The notes below the pieces were generated by a model. It searched no databases. It had not been told where the DNA came from and worked only from the letters and a program-made list of their open reading frames with translations. Positions 25,918 to 35,436 of a DNA stretch of 64,000 nt are shown here, piece by piece. The DNA is from Pedobacter frigiditerrae (GTDB lineage: Bacteria > Bacteroidota > Bacteroidia > Sphingobacteriales > Sphingobacteriaceae): contig NZ_SJSK01000002.1 of NCBI RefSeq assembly GCF_004331645.1, positions 682,001 through 746,000 of the forward strand, given 5' to 3'. Positions within the stretch are counted from its first letter, which is position 1. The number at the start of each line of letters is the position of its first letter. The position numbers and the translations under genes are program-made.

Positions 25918-25948
25918 CAGATCCTTCGCGATGCTCAGGATGACAAAA
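25918..25948 (+). repeat. Dispersed repeat, GATCCTTCGC/CAGGATGACAAA type
   Basis: CAGATCCTTCGCGATGCTCA followed by GGATGACAAAA, the third copy of the words at 6170-6202 and 8528-8552. Confidence 0.6.
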
Positions 25949-25995
25949 CCCCTAAACTCTAATCTGCTTCGCTGCGCTATGAATAACAAGACTAC

Positions 25996-26457
25996 CTACT
26001 TACAATCGGCTACCTCAAAAATAAACTTTCCTCTCTCGTAATCAATCTTTCTTTTATCGTCAAAATAGGCTGAGCCAAAATACATATAGAACTTACCAAC
26101 GCCCATGGTCAATTTTCCATCACGTTTAAGGAAAGCAACTGGATTTCTGTACCATTTATTAGCTTTGTTTACTTTAAAGTCGTAGTGGCCTTTTAAAGTA
26201 TCTCCATACATTTTTCCCTTAAACTGCCCATCGTAGTTTTTTCCGATGCCATAATTAAAAGTTAACAAACCAATAATCTGACTTTTAGAAGTATCTATCC
26301 TTAACCATCCAGTATCTTTTTCGCTAATAGATTGATAACAGATGGTACTTTTCTCAACCATTAGGTCTTTAATTTCTTTTTCCGGTTTTTGGCTACAGCT
26401 GTAAAATAGGGTGGTTAGTGTTAATGATGATAGGAGAAGGAAGGATTTAGTTTTCAT
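25996..26457 (-). CDS. Hypothetical lipoprotein
   Basis: A 153-aa protein I do not recognise by name. The signal peptide ends in FYSC with Cys21 as the lipidation site. The mature part alternates polar and aromatic residues (FNYGIGKNYDGQFKG, YGDTLKGHYDFKV), suggesting a small beta-barrel or lipocalin-like fold. The pattern of a loss-of-mass style stretch TLKGHYDF is common in Bacteroidota lipoproteins of unknown role. It stands alone between two repeat-rich gaps, which makes co-transcription with anything unlikely. Confidence 0.82.
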   Translation of the reverse strand: MKTKSFLLLSSLTLTTLFYSCSQKPEKEIKDLMVEKSTICYQSISEKDTGWLRIDTSKSQIIGLLTFNYGIGKNYDGQFKGKMYGDTLKGHYDFKVNKANKWYRNPVAFLKRDGKLTMGVGKFYMYFGSAYFDDKRKIDYERGKFIFEVADCK

Positions 26458-26559
26458 TTGAATAATTTTAGGCTTATCTAATTTACTAAATGATGTTGGT
26501 ATTTGGGGAATTGCATGAGAGAGAATGTATTTTTTATTCCCTCAATATTTATTGAAGAA

Positions 26560-27172
26560 ACCAATGAACATATTAGGTGGTTGGTTTAACCGCAAAGAAC
26601 GAAGAGAGCACAAAGTTTTTTAACCACCTAAGCAACCTAAGAACACCTTAGGTGATTGGTAACCGCTCCATAGGAGTCCCTTTTGGGCAAAGGGCGCAGA
26701 GAACGCAAAGGGTAGTTGAACCATATAAGAGATGATAAGGACATATAAGTTTGTAGTACTACTTATATTATCTTAAATGCCTTATATGGTTAATGTTTTT
26801 TGCTGCTGGCTTTTTCCATCTATTATTCTTAGGTTTTCTAAGGTGCCTTAGGTGGTAATTCTCCTTGGACTTTAAACCAGCTAAGAAACCTGAGAGCCCC
26901 TTAGCTGTGGGTTTTACCATCTAAGAAATCTTAGTACATCTAGTGTGATGGGTTTTTAACAACCTAAGAAACCTGAGCGCACCTTAGCGTTTTTTTACCA
27001 TCTAAGCACATCATAGTGTGATGGGTTTTTAAACCGCCTAAGAAACCTGAGCGCACCTTAGATACATATATCCTTAGATTTTCTAAGATGTCTTAGCTGG
27101 TTAATTTTTGATTTGCTGCTTATATACTTGTTCTTTCAACTTAGGTTTTCTAAGGTGCCTTAGGTGGTGAAA
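26560..27172. repeat. Cluster of CACCTAAG/CTTAGGTG palindromic repeats
   Basis: A gene-free stretch with at least seven related units such as AACCACCTAAGCAACC, AAACCTGAGCGCACCTTAG and TTAGGTTTTCTAAGGTGCC. Many contain the self-complementary CACCTTAGGTG or its halves, so each unit can fold. Interspersed words are GCAAAGGGCGCAGAG (about 26685-26705) and ATAGTGTGATGGGTTTTTAA (twice). Single relatives lie at 41485-41510 and in 37550-37660. No open frame looks real. Confidence 0.75.
26719..26791. repeat. Nested inverted repeat AACCATATAAG ... CTTATATGGTT
   Basis: Outer arms of 11 bp (26719-26729, 26781-26791) and inner arms ATATAAGT/ACTTATAT (26743-26750, 26761-26768) make a long imperfect hairpin inside the repeat cluster. 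Confidence 0.65.
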
Positions 27173-27844
27173 CTATAAAACCCCTTCCAACTTAGCCCAA
27201 ACATTTTCTGCTAAAATCTTTGCGCCTTGTGCTGTTGGGTGTATGCCATCTTTTTGGTTCAATTTGGCATTCCCTCCTACTTTATCCAGTAAAAAAGGAA
27301 TTAAAACCATTCCATTTTTGGAAGCTAGTTTTGGAAATACCTCTCTAAATTGATTGGTATAAGTTAATCCCATACTTGGTGGCATTTGCATTCCTGCTAA
27401 TACCATTTTTGCATTTGGATATTTTTTCTTCACCTGATCTATAATAAATTGTAAGTTTTTAGTGGTTTCTGCAACTGGAATACCTCTTAATCCATCATTT
27501 GCGCCTAGCTCTAATACAAAAACATCAATTTTCTGCTTCAAAAGCCAATCTACCCTACCTTTACCACCTGCAGACGTTTCACCACTTAAGCCTGCATTAA
27601 TTACTTTATAAGGTAGTTTTAACGAGTCTATTTTTTGTTGGATTAAGGTTGGATAAGCTTCTGAAGGGTCTAAACCATATCCGGCAGTTAAACTTGTACC
27701 AAAAAACAAGATATTTCTTAGCTTAGTTTCAGTCTGATTTTTCACCGCAGCAGCTTCGCTTTTTTCATTTTCATCCTTTGTGTTTCCGCAGGCTGCAACA
27801 ACGCAAGCCAAAACAATTATACCCATTAAACGTTTTCGTAACAT
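27173..27844 (-). CDS. SGNH-type arylesterase/lysophospholipase (TesA-like), lipoprotein
   Basis: About 223 aa from the ATG at 27842-27844. This start is preferred over the in-frame ATG at 27904 because it gives a proper lipoprotein signal, MLRKRLMGIIVLACVVAAC (Cys19). SGNH blocks are visible: FGTSLTAGYG with the nucleophile Ser, GLSGETSAGG, LGANDGLRG and the DGIHPTAQG catalytic Asp-His. Block I has GTS instead of GDS. It hydrolyses esters or thioesters in the periplasm. It is divergent from the ybbA/ybbP-type genes, a context conserved in many bacteria (tesA-ybbA-ybbP). Confidence 0.9.
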   Translation of the reverse strand: MLRKRLMGIIVLACVVAACGNTKDENEKSEAAAVKNQTETKLRNILFFGTSLTAGYGLDPSEAYPTLIQQKIDSLKLPYKVINAGLSGETSAGGKGRVDWLLKQKIDVFVLELGANDGLRGIPVAETTKNLQFIIDQVKKKYPNAKMVLAGMQMPPSMGLTYTNQFREVFPKLASKNGMVLIPFLLDKVGGNAKLNQKDGIHPTAQGAKILAENVWAKLEGVL

Positions 27845-27947
27845 ATCTATCAATTCTTCCTCTAATAATTTAAAAGCCTTTATCTTTAACAGGACAAGCG
27901 GCATAATGTTTCATTCAAATATAGCGAAAACTTAAAATAGGAAATCA

Positions 27948-28637
27948 TTGGAAACCATTCTCGAGATAAAAAATGTGAGCAAGGCTTATCAAAGCGCAAA
28001 TCACGAATTAACTGTTTTAGACAACATCAATTTCTCTATCAATAAAGGCGATACAGTTGCCATTACTGGCCCATCAGGTAGCGGAAAAACAACCTTGCTG
28101 GGTTTATGCGCTGGCTTAGATAGGGCTACCTCTGGCTCCGTAACTTTAAACAACATCGCTTTAGATAATTTAAATGAAGATCAAAGAGCAGCTGTCCGCA
28201 ATCAATATGTGGGTTTCATCTTTCAGAATTTTCAATTGTTACCTACATTAACAGCTTTAGAAAACGTAATGGTTCCTTTAGAATTAAGAGGGGCAAAAAA
28301 CATAAAGGCTACTGCGATGACCTTATTAGACAAAGTTGGCTTGGCAGATCGTTCACATCATTATCCTGTTCAATTGTCTGGCGGAGAACAGCAACGAGTT
28401 TCTTTGGCTAGGGCATTTTCTAATCAACCTGCTTTACTTTTTGCTGATGAACCAACAGGTAATTTAGATGCGGAAACGAGCGAGAAGGTAATTAAACTGT
28501 TGTTCGATTTAAACAAAGATGCCGGAACAACGCTCGTAATTGTAACCCACGATTTAGAATTAGCAGCTAGAACCAACCGAATTATTAAAATTAAAGGCGG
28601 TATCATCATTGCCGATGAAAGTCCGAAATATGTCTAA
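27948..28637 (+). CDS. ABC transporter ATP-binding protein (YbbA-like)
   Basis: A 229-aa ATPase with Walker A GPSGSGKTT, signature LSGGEQQR and Walker B LLFADEPTGNLD, in the LolD/MacB/YbbA branch. The start is a TTG: an in-frame TAA lies five codons upstream and no ATG fits before the conserved ILEIKNVSKAY. It overlaps the following permease. The neighbouring divergent tesA-type gene supports the YbbA identification. Function of YbbAP is not firmly known; a role in membrane lipid or ester export is a reasonable inference. Confidence 0.92.
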   Translation: METILEIKNVSKAYQSANHELTVLDNINFSINKGDTVAITGPSGSGKTTLLGLCAGLDRATSGSVTLNNIALDNLNEDQRAAVRNQYVGFIFQNFQLLPTLTALENVMVPLELRGAKNIKATAMTLLDKVGLADRSHHYPVQLSGGEQQRVSLARAFSNQPALLFADEPTGNLDAETSEKVIKLLFDLNKDAGTTLVIVTHDLELAARTNRIIKIKGGIIIADESPKYV

Positions 28638-31167
28638 GTCTGCATTTAACCAACCCATTAGCGTTGCATGGCTTTTTAAGATGGCCTGGCGAGATAGCCG
28701 TAAAAATCGCTCTCGTTTATTCCTTTTTATCTCTTCCATTGTATTGGGCATTGCCGCTTTAGTGGCCGTTTATTCTTTTAAGGATAATTTGCAACGCGAT
28801 ATAGACTCACAGGCCAAAGAATTGGCTGGGGCCGATTTAATTGTAGAAAGCAGGCGACCATTAGAAAAAGCCAGACAAAAGATGTTAGCCCAATTGGGCG
28901 ATGACAGAGCTGAGGAGAGAATTTTTGCCTCGATGCTTTATTTCATCAAGGGAGAAGGGAGCAGATTGGTACAAATTAAAGCTTTGCAAGGTAAATATCC
29001 ATTTTATGGGAAGATAGAAACTAGCCCAGCCGCAGCAGCCACACAATTTCAAAGTGGCAGAAATGCACTAGTAGACCAGACCTTGATGTTGCAATTTAAC
29101 GCCAAGGTTGGCGATTCTGTTAAAGTTGGCGCATTAAATTTTAAGATTGCGGGCATACTAAATAAAGCACCCGGACAAACAGGCATCCAAGCCACCATTG
29201 CCCCTACTGTATTTATTCCCTTAATTTATCTAGAAAAAACTGGTTTAACTCAAATTGGAAGTAGAATTACCTATCGTTTTTATTATCAATATTTAAACGA
29301 TAGTGAACTAGAAAAAACACTAAAGAAAATTGAAGCTCCTTTTGAAAAAGAAGGATTGGATATTGAAACCGTAGCCTCCAAAAAAGAAAGTACTGGCAGG
29401 TCTTTTAGAGACATGAGCCGCTTTTTGGCTTTGGCAGGATTTATTGCCTTGTTGTTAGGTTGTATTGGTGTAGGTAGTGCCATTCACGTTTACATTCAAG
29501 AAAAACTAAGTACCATTGCCACTTTACGCTGTTTGGGTTTAAAAGCAAGAGCAGCCTTTTTAATTTACTTGATACAGATTTCATGCATAGGTCTAATTGG
29601 TGCCGTTTTAGGAGCTGCATTAGGCACTGCAATACAGTTTTTACTGCCTGTTGTACTTAAAGATTTTCTGCCCATTGAAATCAGTATGCAAATTTCTTGG
29701 TTGGCAGTTGCACAGGGGGTGGCTTTAGGTTTGTTGATTTCTATCTTATTTGCATTGCCTTCTTTATTGGCAGTTAGGAAAATATCGCCACTAAATGCTA
29801 TTCGTGCTTCATTTGAAAGTGCAACAGCGAAAAGAGATCCGCTAAAATGGTTGGTTTATGTATTGATGATTCTTTTTGTATTTGGCTTTACCTATTTACA
29901 AATGAAATCAATGGCACAGAGCATAGCTTTTACCATCGCTATACTGATTGCCTTTTTATTGCTAATGGCTTTTTCTAAGGGATTGATGTTTTTGGCCAAG
30001 AAGTTTTTACCGCTTTCATGGAGTTATTTATGGCGACAAGGTTTTGCTAATTTGTACAGACCAAATAACCAGACCTTAATGCTTACGGTTTCCATCGGAC
30101 TATCTACAGCGTTTATTTGCACCTTGTTTTTTGTACAAGCGATATTGATTAATCGCGTAACACTTTCTTCGAGTGCCAATCAACCTAACACCATTTTGTT
30201 CGACATTCAGAATACACAGAAAGATGATTTGAATAAATTAACAAAGTCTTACAAACTGCCTTTAATGAATCAAGTGCCCGTGATTACGATGCGAATTGAA
30301 CAAATTAATGGCAAAACATTAGCAAAAGACACTAGCAATGCCAATGCATTTAGGGGAGAAATTAGGGCAACTTATCAGGATAGCCTAACTGCTGCAGAAA
30401 AAATTACCGATGGAGAATGGATTGGAAAGGTGGAATCTGACACTGCCCCTATCTACATTTCGTTAGAGCAAGGTTACGCCAAAAGGTTGAAGGTAAAACT
30501 GAAAGATAAGATTGTTTTCAATGTACAGGGAACGCTTATTACAACAGCTGTTGGCAGCTTTAGAGAAGTGAATTGGGGAAGGATGCAAACTAATTTCAGG
30601 GTTGTTTTTCCGACTGGTGTATTAGAAGATGCACCTCAGTTTCACGTATTAATGACAAGGATTCCGTCTAAAGAGGTCTCGGCGAAATATCAAGGAGCAG
30701 TTGTTAGAAAATTCCCTAACGTTTCTGTAATAGATTTAGACTTGGTTTTAGAGTTAATAGATGAGCTGTTGAGTAAAATTGGTTTCGTAATTAGGTTCAT
30801 GGCAGGTTTTAGCATGGCCACGGGATGGATTGTTTTATTATCAGCTGTGCTTACCAGTAAAAACCAACGAATCAAAGAAAGCATTTTACTGAGAACATTA
30901 GGCGCAAGTGGCAAACAGGTTTTAATCATCAATGCGATTGAATATTTCTTTTTAGGTGTTTTAGCTGCAGGTGCAGGATTGATATTATCCATAAGTGGAA
31001 GTTGGTTGTTGGCTAAATATAGTTTTGATGCTACATTTACGCCACCACTAGTCCCTATACTTGTGCTATTTTCAATTGTTGTTGGATTAGTTGTGATAAC
31101 AGGTGTATTAAGCACCCGAAATATACTGAACCAACCACCATTAAAGATATTAAGAAACGAGGGATAA
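28630..31167 (+). CDS. ABC transporter permease, FtsX type with ten helices (YbbP-like)
   Basis: About 845 aa from the ATG at 28630, whose first bases overlap the upstream stop (ATGTCTAA). Two earlier in-frame ATGs at 28609 and 28615 lie deeper inside the ATPase gene and are less likely. It has an N-terminal helix (SRLFLFISSIVLGIAALVAV), a large extracytoplasmic domain, three helices at about 265-400 with further helices near 400-450, then a second FtsX-like unit with its own extracytoplasmic part and three C-terminal helices. This duplicated layout is that of YbbP. It works with the ATPase at 27948. Confidence 0.92.
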   Translation: MSKSAFNQPISVAWLFKMAWRDSRKNRSRLFLFISSIVLGIAALVAVYSFKDNLQRDIDSQAKELAGADLIVESRRPLEKARQKMLAQLGDDRAEERIFASMLYFIKGEGSRLVQIKALQGKYPFYGKIETSPAAAATQFQSGRNALVDQTLMLQFNAKVGDSVKVGALNFKIAGILNKAPGQTGIQATIAPTVFIPLIYLEKTGLTQIGSRITYRFYYQYLNDSELEKTLKKIEAPFEKEGLDIETVASKKESTGRSFRDMSRFLALAGFIALLLGCIGVGSAIHVYIQEKLSTIATLRCLGLKARAAFLIYLIQISCIGLIGAVLGAALGTAIQFLLPVVLKDFLPIEISMQISWLAVAQGVALGLLISILFALPSLLAVRKISPLNAIRASFESATAKRDPLKWLVYVLMILFVFGFTYLQMKSMAQSIAFTIAILIAFLLLMAFSKGLMFLAKKFLPLSWSYLWRQGFANLYRPNNQTLMLTVSIGLSTAFICTLFFVQAILINRVTLSSSANQPNTILFDIQNTQKDDLNKLTKSYKLPLMNQVPVITMRIEQINGKTLAKDTSNANAFRGEIRATYQDSLTAAEKITDGEWIGKVESDTAPIYISLEQGYAKRLKVKLKDKIVFNVQGTLITTAVGSFREVNWGRMQTNFRVVFPTGVLEDAPQFHVLMTRIPSKEVSAKYQGAVVRKFPNVSVIDLDLVLELIDELLSKIGFVIRFMAGFSMATGWIVLLSAVLTSKNQRIKESILLRTLGASGKQVLIINAIEYFFLGVLAAGAGLILSISGSWLLAKYSFDATFTPPLVPILVLFSIVVGLVVITGVLSTRNILNQPPLKILRNEG

Positions 31168-31409
31168 TTTCCCCAATTACCGTATAAGTGGGAAATTGTT
31201 AGGTAAATAATTCCCCACTTTTCTACAATTCTTAAATTATGGATTTATATAAAAAACCTTAATTAAGACACTATATGGTCATATTTTAACTTATATATAT
31301 GTTTAAACATTAACAAGGCTATTTAAAAGAACGTTACATTCCCATAAGGAGTAAGAAGTGGTGGATGGCATAACCATTGACTAATGAGGCTTGAAGAACA
31401 AGACTCAGA

Positions 31410-31826
31410 ATGAAAAAATATTTTAAATACATAGTTGCTGTAATCCTAGTTTTAATTAGCGTATTCATGGCTAAGGCATCAACAGGGTGTAACCTAGGAA
31501 ATCAAATTTTTCCAAATGCAACAGGCGGTGTAAACGCTACTGGATATCCAACCTATTATAACACCAGCCCAATTACCATTAGATGGTGGGATGGCGATAC
31601 AAATTGTGGCATTTTAGATTCAAAAATCCAGAAGCGATCTAACAATCAAGACAAGTGTGAAGTAATTGGCAATAATTGGGGAGTGGTTTACTTATATGAG
31701 AATGCAAATAATAATTGCACAACCCCTCCAATGAACTTGCCTTTAGATGATTATAACTGGGCAATCATTTTAGTAGTAGGGATCATCGGTGGATTTGTAA
31801 TCTCTAGAAAAGGAATGTTAGTCTAA
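31410..31826 (+). CDS. Small exported protein with C-terminal membrane/sorting-like tail
   Basis: A 138-aa protein I do not recognise. It has a signal peptide (about 1-24, FMAKAS), a short mature part with four or five cysteines that could pair, and a tail NLPLDDYNWAIILVVGIIGGF followed by ISRKGMLV. A Pro-Leu-Asp motif, a single helix and a basic end are the layout of protein-sorting signals such as PEP-CTERM-like tails handled by exosortase-type enzymes. No sorting enzyme is in the window. It stands alone, 240 bp after ybbP, and ends before minus-strand vsr. Confidence 0.7.
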   Translation: MKKYFKYIVAVILVLISVFMAKASTGCNLGNQIFPNATGGVNATGYPTYYNTSPITIRWWDGDTNCGILDSKIQKRSNNQDKCEVIGNNWGVVYLYENANNNCTTPPMNLPLDDYNWAIILVVGIIGGFVISRKGMLV

Positions 31827-31902
31827 TTGGTTCATTGGTGTCATTGGTTCATTGGTACAGCCATTCCATATTCCATTTCCCATCTTCCATCTCCCATCCC
31901 AC

Positions 31903-32400
31903 TTATTCTTTCGCCGGCACTTCTATTTCCCTAGCCGCTTCTATGTAAAGCTTAACTTGGTTTACACAGGCTTTTAAGTTCTGCCTCACTTCGTTTTCCC
32001 AAAAACGCATTACTGTATAGCCCATTTCCTTTAAACTTTCATTCACAAACTGGTCACGTTGTATGTTTCGCTTAATTTTTGGGATCCAAAATGTTCGGTT
32101 ATTTTTATGCCTATTTTCATCCCATTGGTAACCATGCCAAAAATCGCCATCTACAAAAATTGCGAGCTTATATTTATCAATCACTAAATCTGGCTTACCT
32201 GGCAAATCTTTCCTATGTATGCGAAAGCGAATGTTATTTGACCAAAGGGCCCTACGCAACAACATTTCTGGCTTACTGTTTTTACCCCTTATTTTAGACA
32301 TGATCTTACTTCGCTGCTTGGTGGTGTAATAACCTGCACTTTCCTCAAATTTGGGAACTTGAATTTTGTCTTGCTCTGCGGGATAAGGTTTCCGTTTCAT
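31903..32400 (-). CDS. vsr: Very short patch repair endonuclease (Vsr family), orphan
   Basis: A 165-aa nuclease with the Vsr fold: TKQRSKIMSKIRGKNSKPE start, PDLVI with Asp71, and FVDGDFWHG (82-90) with His89. In E. coli Vsr the equivalent motif has Cys where this one has Asp86, so one zinc ligand may differ. Vsr nicks T:G mismatches that arise when 5-methylcytosine deaminates, and is normally encoded beside a Dcm-type methylase. None is near here. It could act alone, serve a methylase elsewhere, or be a related endonuclease of a defence system. Confidence 0.88.
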   Translation of the reverse strand: MKRKPYPAEQDKIQVPKFEESAGYYTTKQRSKIMSKIRGKNSKPEMLLRRALWSNNIRFRIHRKDLPGKPDLVIDKYKLAIFVDGDFWHGYQWDENRHKNNRTFWIPKIKRNIQRDQFVNESLKEMGYTVMRFWENEVRQNLKACVNQVKLYIEAAREIEVPAKE

Positions 32401-32612
32401 CGTTATAGGTCTACGAAATTAACGATTTGAGGATAAAATTGTTTGTTTATTCTTAAACCTAGAAAGGTAAATAGACTATCATTAAATAATTTAAAATCAT
32501 CGATTTTCATCTTGAAAACCTTTCAAAATACCAACTTTTAAGTATATACAATATCAATGGCATTGGTTAATTTTAAAAATCGTTTTTTTCGTTTCAATCA
32601 ATCCCATTACCA

Positions 32613-35410
32613 ATGAAAAAGTGGTTTTACATTTTCGCTAGCATAATTTTGTCTGCTCAGCTTTGCTTGGCGCAAGGAGAAAAAGGTATAATCGTAACCA
32701 ACAAGGAAAAAGATGGCCCTACAGGTAAAACTTGGGCGGTTGTGGTAGGGATATCTGAATATCAAAACATTTCAAAATTAAGTTATGCCCATAAAGATGC
32801 TGAGGCATTTTACAAATACTTGAGGACACCGCAAGTTAATGTACCTGCAGAGAACATCAAGATGTTACTTAATAAAGATGCCATCTCGGGCGAAATCTAT
32901 GGCACTCTAGAATGGTTGGCAGAAAGCGTTAAGGAAAATGACAAGGTAATCTTCTACTTCTCTGGCCATGGAGATGTAGAGAAGAAACGATTCATCAAAA
33001 TGGTTTTTTGTTAGCTTATGATGCACCAACTGCTGCCTATATGACTAAAGGAACGGTAAGCATTAAATTTTTGCAAGATTACCTAGAAACTTATATTGCC
33101 AACAATAAAGCGAAAGAAGTTTTATTAATTGTTGATGCCTGTAAATCTGGCAAGCTAGCAGGCGGAATGGAAGGTATAAAAATGACCATGCAAGCACTAG
33201 GCAAGGAATGGAGTGGGCAAATCACCAAAATACTGTCTGCACAAGAAGGAGAGCTTTCTTTAGAAAACCCTAAATGGGGAGGTGGAAGGGGTGTTTTTTC
33301 TTACTATTTCATGAAAGGCATACAAGGTTTAGCGAACAGAAATACTGATAATGTGATTACCGCTGGCGAGCTTGCACTTTACCTACCGCTCAAAGTTGGT
33401 GATGAAACGGCTAATAGCCAAAACCCTAAGATTGATGGAGATGCAAAAAGACAACTATTTACCTTTGACAATATTTTATTGGCAGATGCAAAAAAAGATG
33501 AACTGATTATCCCCGCTGGGCAAATGATTGCTGCAAATACCAAAAAAGGTTTTGCAGATGAAATTACTCCAGCAGTAGCTGATGCTTATGCCAAATACAA
33601 CGAATTCGTTAAAAAAGGATGGTTGTTATGGGGAGAAAAGGAAACTGACACTGTTAATTCGGCACTTCATATTTATAACAGATTATTAAACGATCCTAGT
33701 GCTATTGCAATTCGGCCTTCATTAAAATCCTCTTTTTTTGCTGCACTGCAAAAAAGATCTCAAAATAAATTGGATGATTATATTAAAGGTATACCAGATT
33801 TATTCACAGTTAAAGATTTAAGAACCATAAAGGAAATCATTTTCGCGAGCACAATGGTTGAAAAGAATCATATTTTACATGATTACATAAACGCAAGAGC
33901 ATTATTTTTCAATTCCCTTCAAGTTGATGATGATTTACAAGCCATTAAAATACTTAAATCCGCATTAAAACTAGAAGAGGATGCTGCCTACATTTACAAT
34001 AGGATTGGATTGAGATTTTCAGATGCAGGAATGACTGACTCCGCTATCTATTATTGCGAAAAAGCAAAAGAACTTGCCCCTAAATGGCTATTTCCCTACA
34101 ATAATCTAGCTATTGATTATAACACATTAAAACAATATGACAAAGCCTTAAAAAATTGTGAAGAAGGCATTTCAATTAACCCAAATTTTGGTGGAATATA
34201 CAATGTGATGGGCACCGTTTATGAAAAAAAGGGAGAACTTGATAGGGCGCTAGAACTTTATAACAAAGCAATTGCTCTTGATAGCCTACAGTCCTTACCG
34301 TACCTAAACGCATCTAAGGTATTAATTGAGAAAGGATTAGCCAAAGACGCGTTAACATTTGCAATGAAGTCATCTGCTTTAGACCCTAAAAGCGGAGATG
34401 CTTATAACGAAATCGGCAGATGTTATCAATCTTTATATAATTATGATGAGGCTATTAAATTTTATAAAAAAGCATTTAGTTTAGATACAACAGAAACAAT
34501 TTACTATAATAATGCAGGCAATTTATTGTACAATCAACATAAATATGAAGAGGCATTACTAATATATAAAAAAGCCATAACCATTAACCCACAGGAAGAG
34601 GAGACTTGGATTAATTTATCAGATACGTACCATGCATTAGCAAAAAGGAGTGATGCCATTTCTTATTACCAAGAATACATTAAATCTAATAATAATAGCA
34701 ACTATCCATATTTAAGACTGGCCGAATATTATAATGACAATGGCGACAAAGCCGAGGCTTTAAAACTTTACACAAAAGCACTAAAATACAATTCGAATTT
34801 AGATGAGGTTTATATAGCCATTGCCAATACAAACATAGAATTAGGTAACTTTATAAAAGGCTATGCTTTCTGCATAAAAGCCGCAGAAATGAATGTCTAT
34901 GAGTCCTATCCAATGTTAAATAAAGCAATCAGAGAAAATCCTTTAATCTTATTGGAATCTTATAAATTTTATACCGATTCACTTTCTCCAAAAATTAGCA
35001 ACGATCGGTATTACCTCCATTTAGGAGACATCTTTTTTGCGAATAAGCAATATGCCAAAGCGCTAGACTTTTATGAGAAAGGTATAGCTGTAAGCAATTC
35101 TAAACTCATAAAAATCTATCATCAGGCAATTAAGTCTAGCATATTTCTTAAGGATTATAAAAAAGCTATAATTTATTCAAATATGGCTATTAATAAGTAT
35201 CCGTCTAACTTTGATACCTATTACTTACTTGCCAGCATTTATTCTTTAGGCAATGATATTCCTAATGCCCTAAAATATTTTTCATTGGCAATAGATAATG
35301 GCTTCGACGACCCCAGTCAAACCTATGCAGACGCAAACTTGATTAACCTAAGGAAGTCTCAAAAATTTAAAGAATTAATGAAAAAGAATTTTCCAAATGG
35401 GATAAAATAA
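32613..35410 (+). pseudogene. Caspase-family peptidase with TPR repeats, broken by a one-base frameshift
   Basis: Two frames (32613-33014 and 33008-35410) together give one protein of about 932 aa. The first has a signal peptide (about 1-20) and the caspase fold up to the catalytic His119 (YFSGHGD), then runs off as EKKRFIKMVFC. The second resumes at LLAYDAPT and contains the catalytic Cys in LLIVDACKSG. Adding one A in the run at 32985-32987 restores a continuous frame with ...TIHQNGFLLAYDAPT. The rest is a helical linker and about ten TPR repeats (roughly 330-900). It is either a recent pseudogene, a phase-variable gene, or a sequencing error in a short A-run. Confidence 0.85.
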
Positions 35411-35436
35411 ACGTGAGTTCCCACAAGATGAACATG

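Noticed and set aside
31168..31225. Terminator after ybbP
   Set aside because: AATTTCCCCA and TGGGAAATT can pair, but the loop is long and no U-run follows, so it is not listed.
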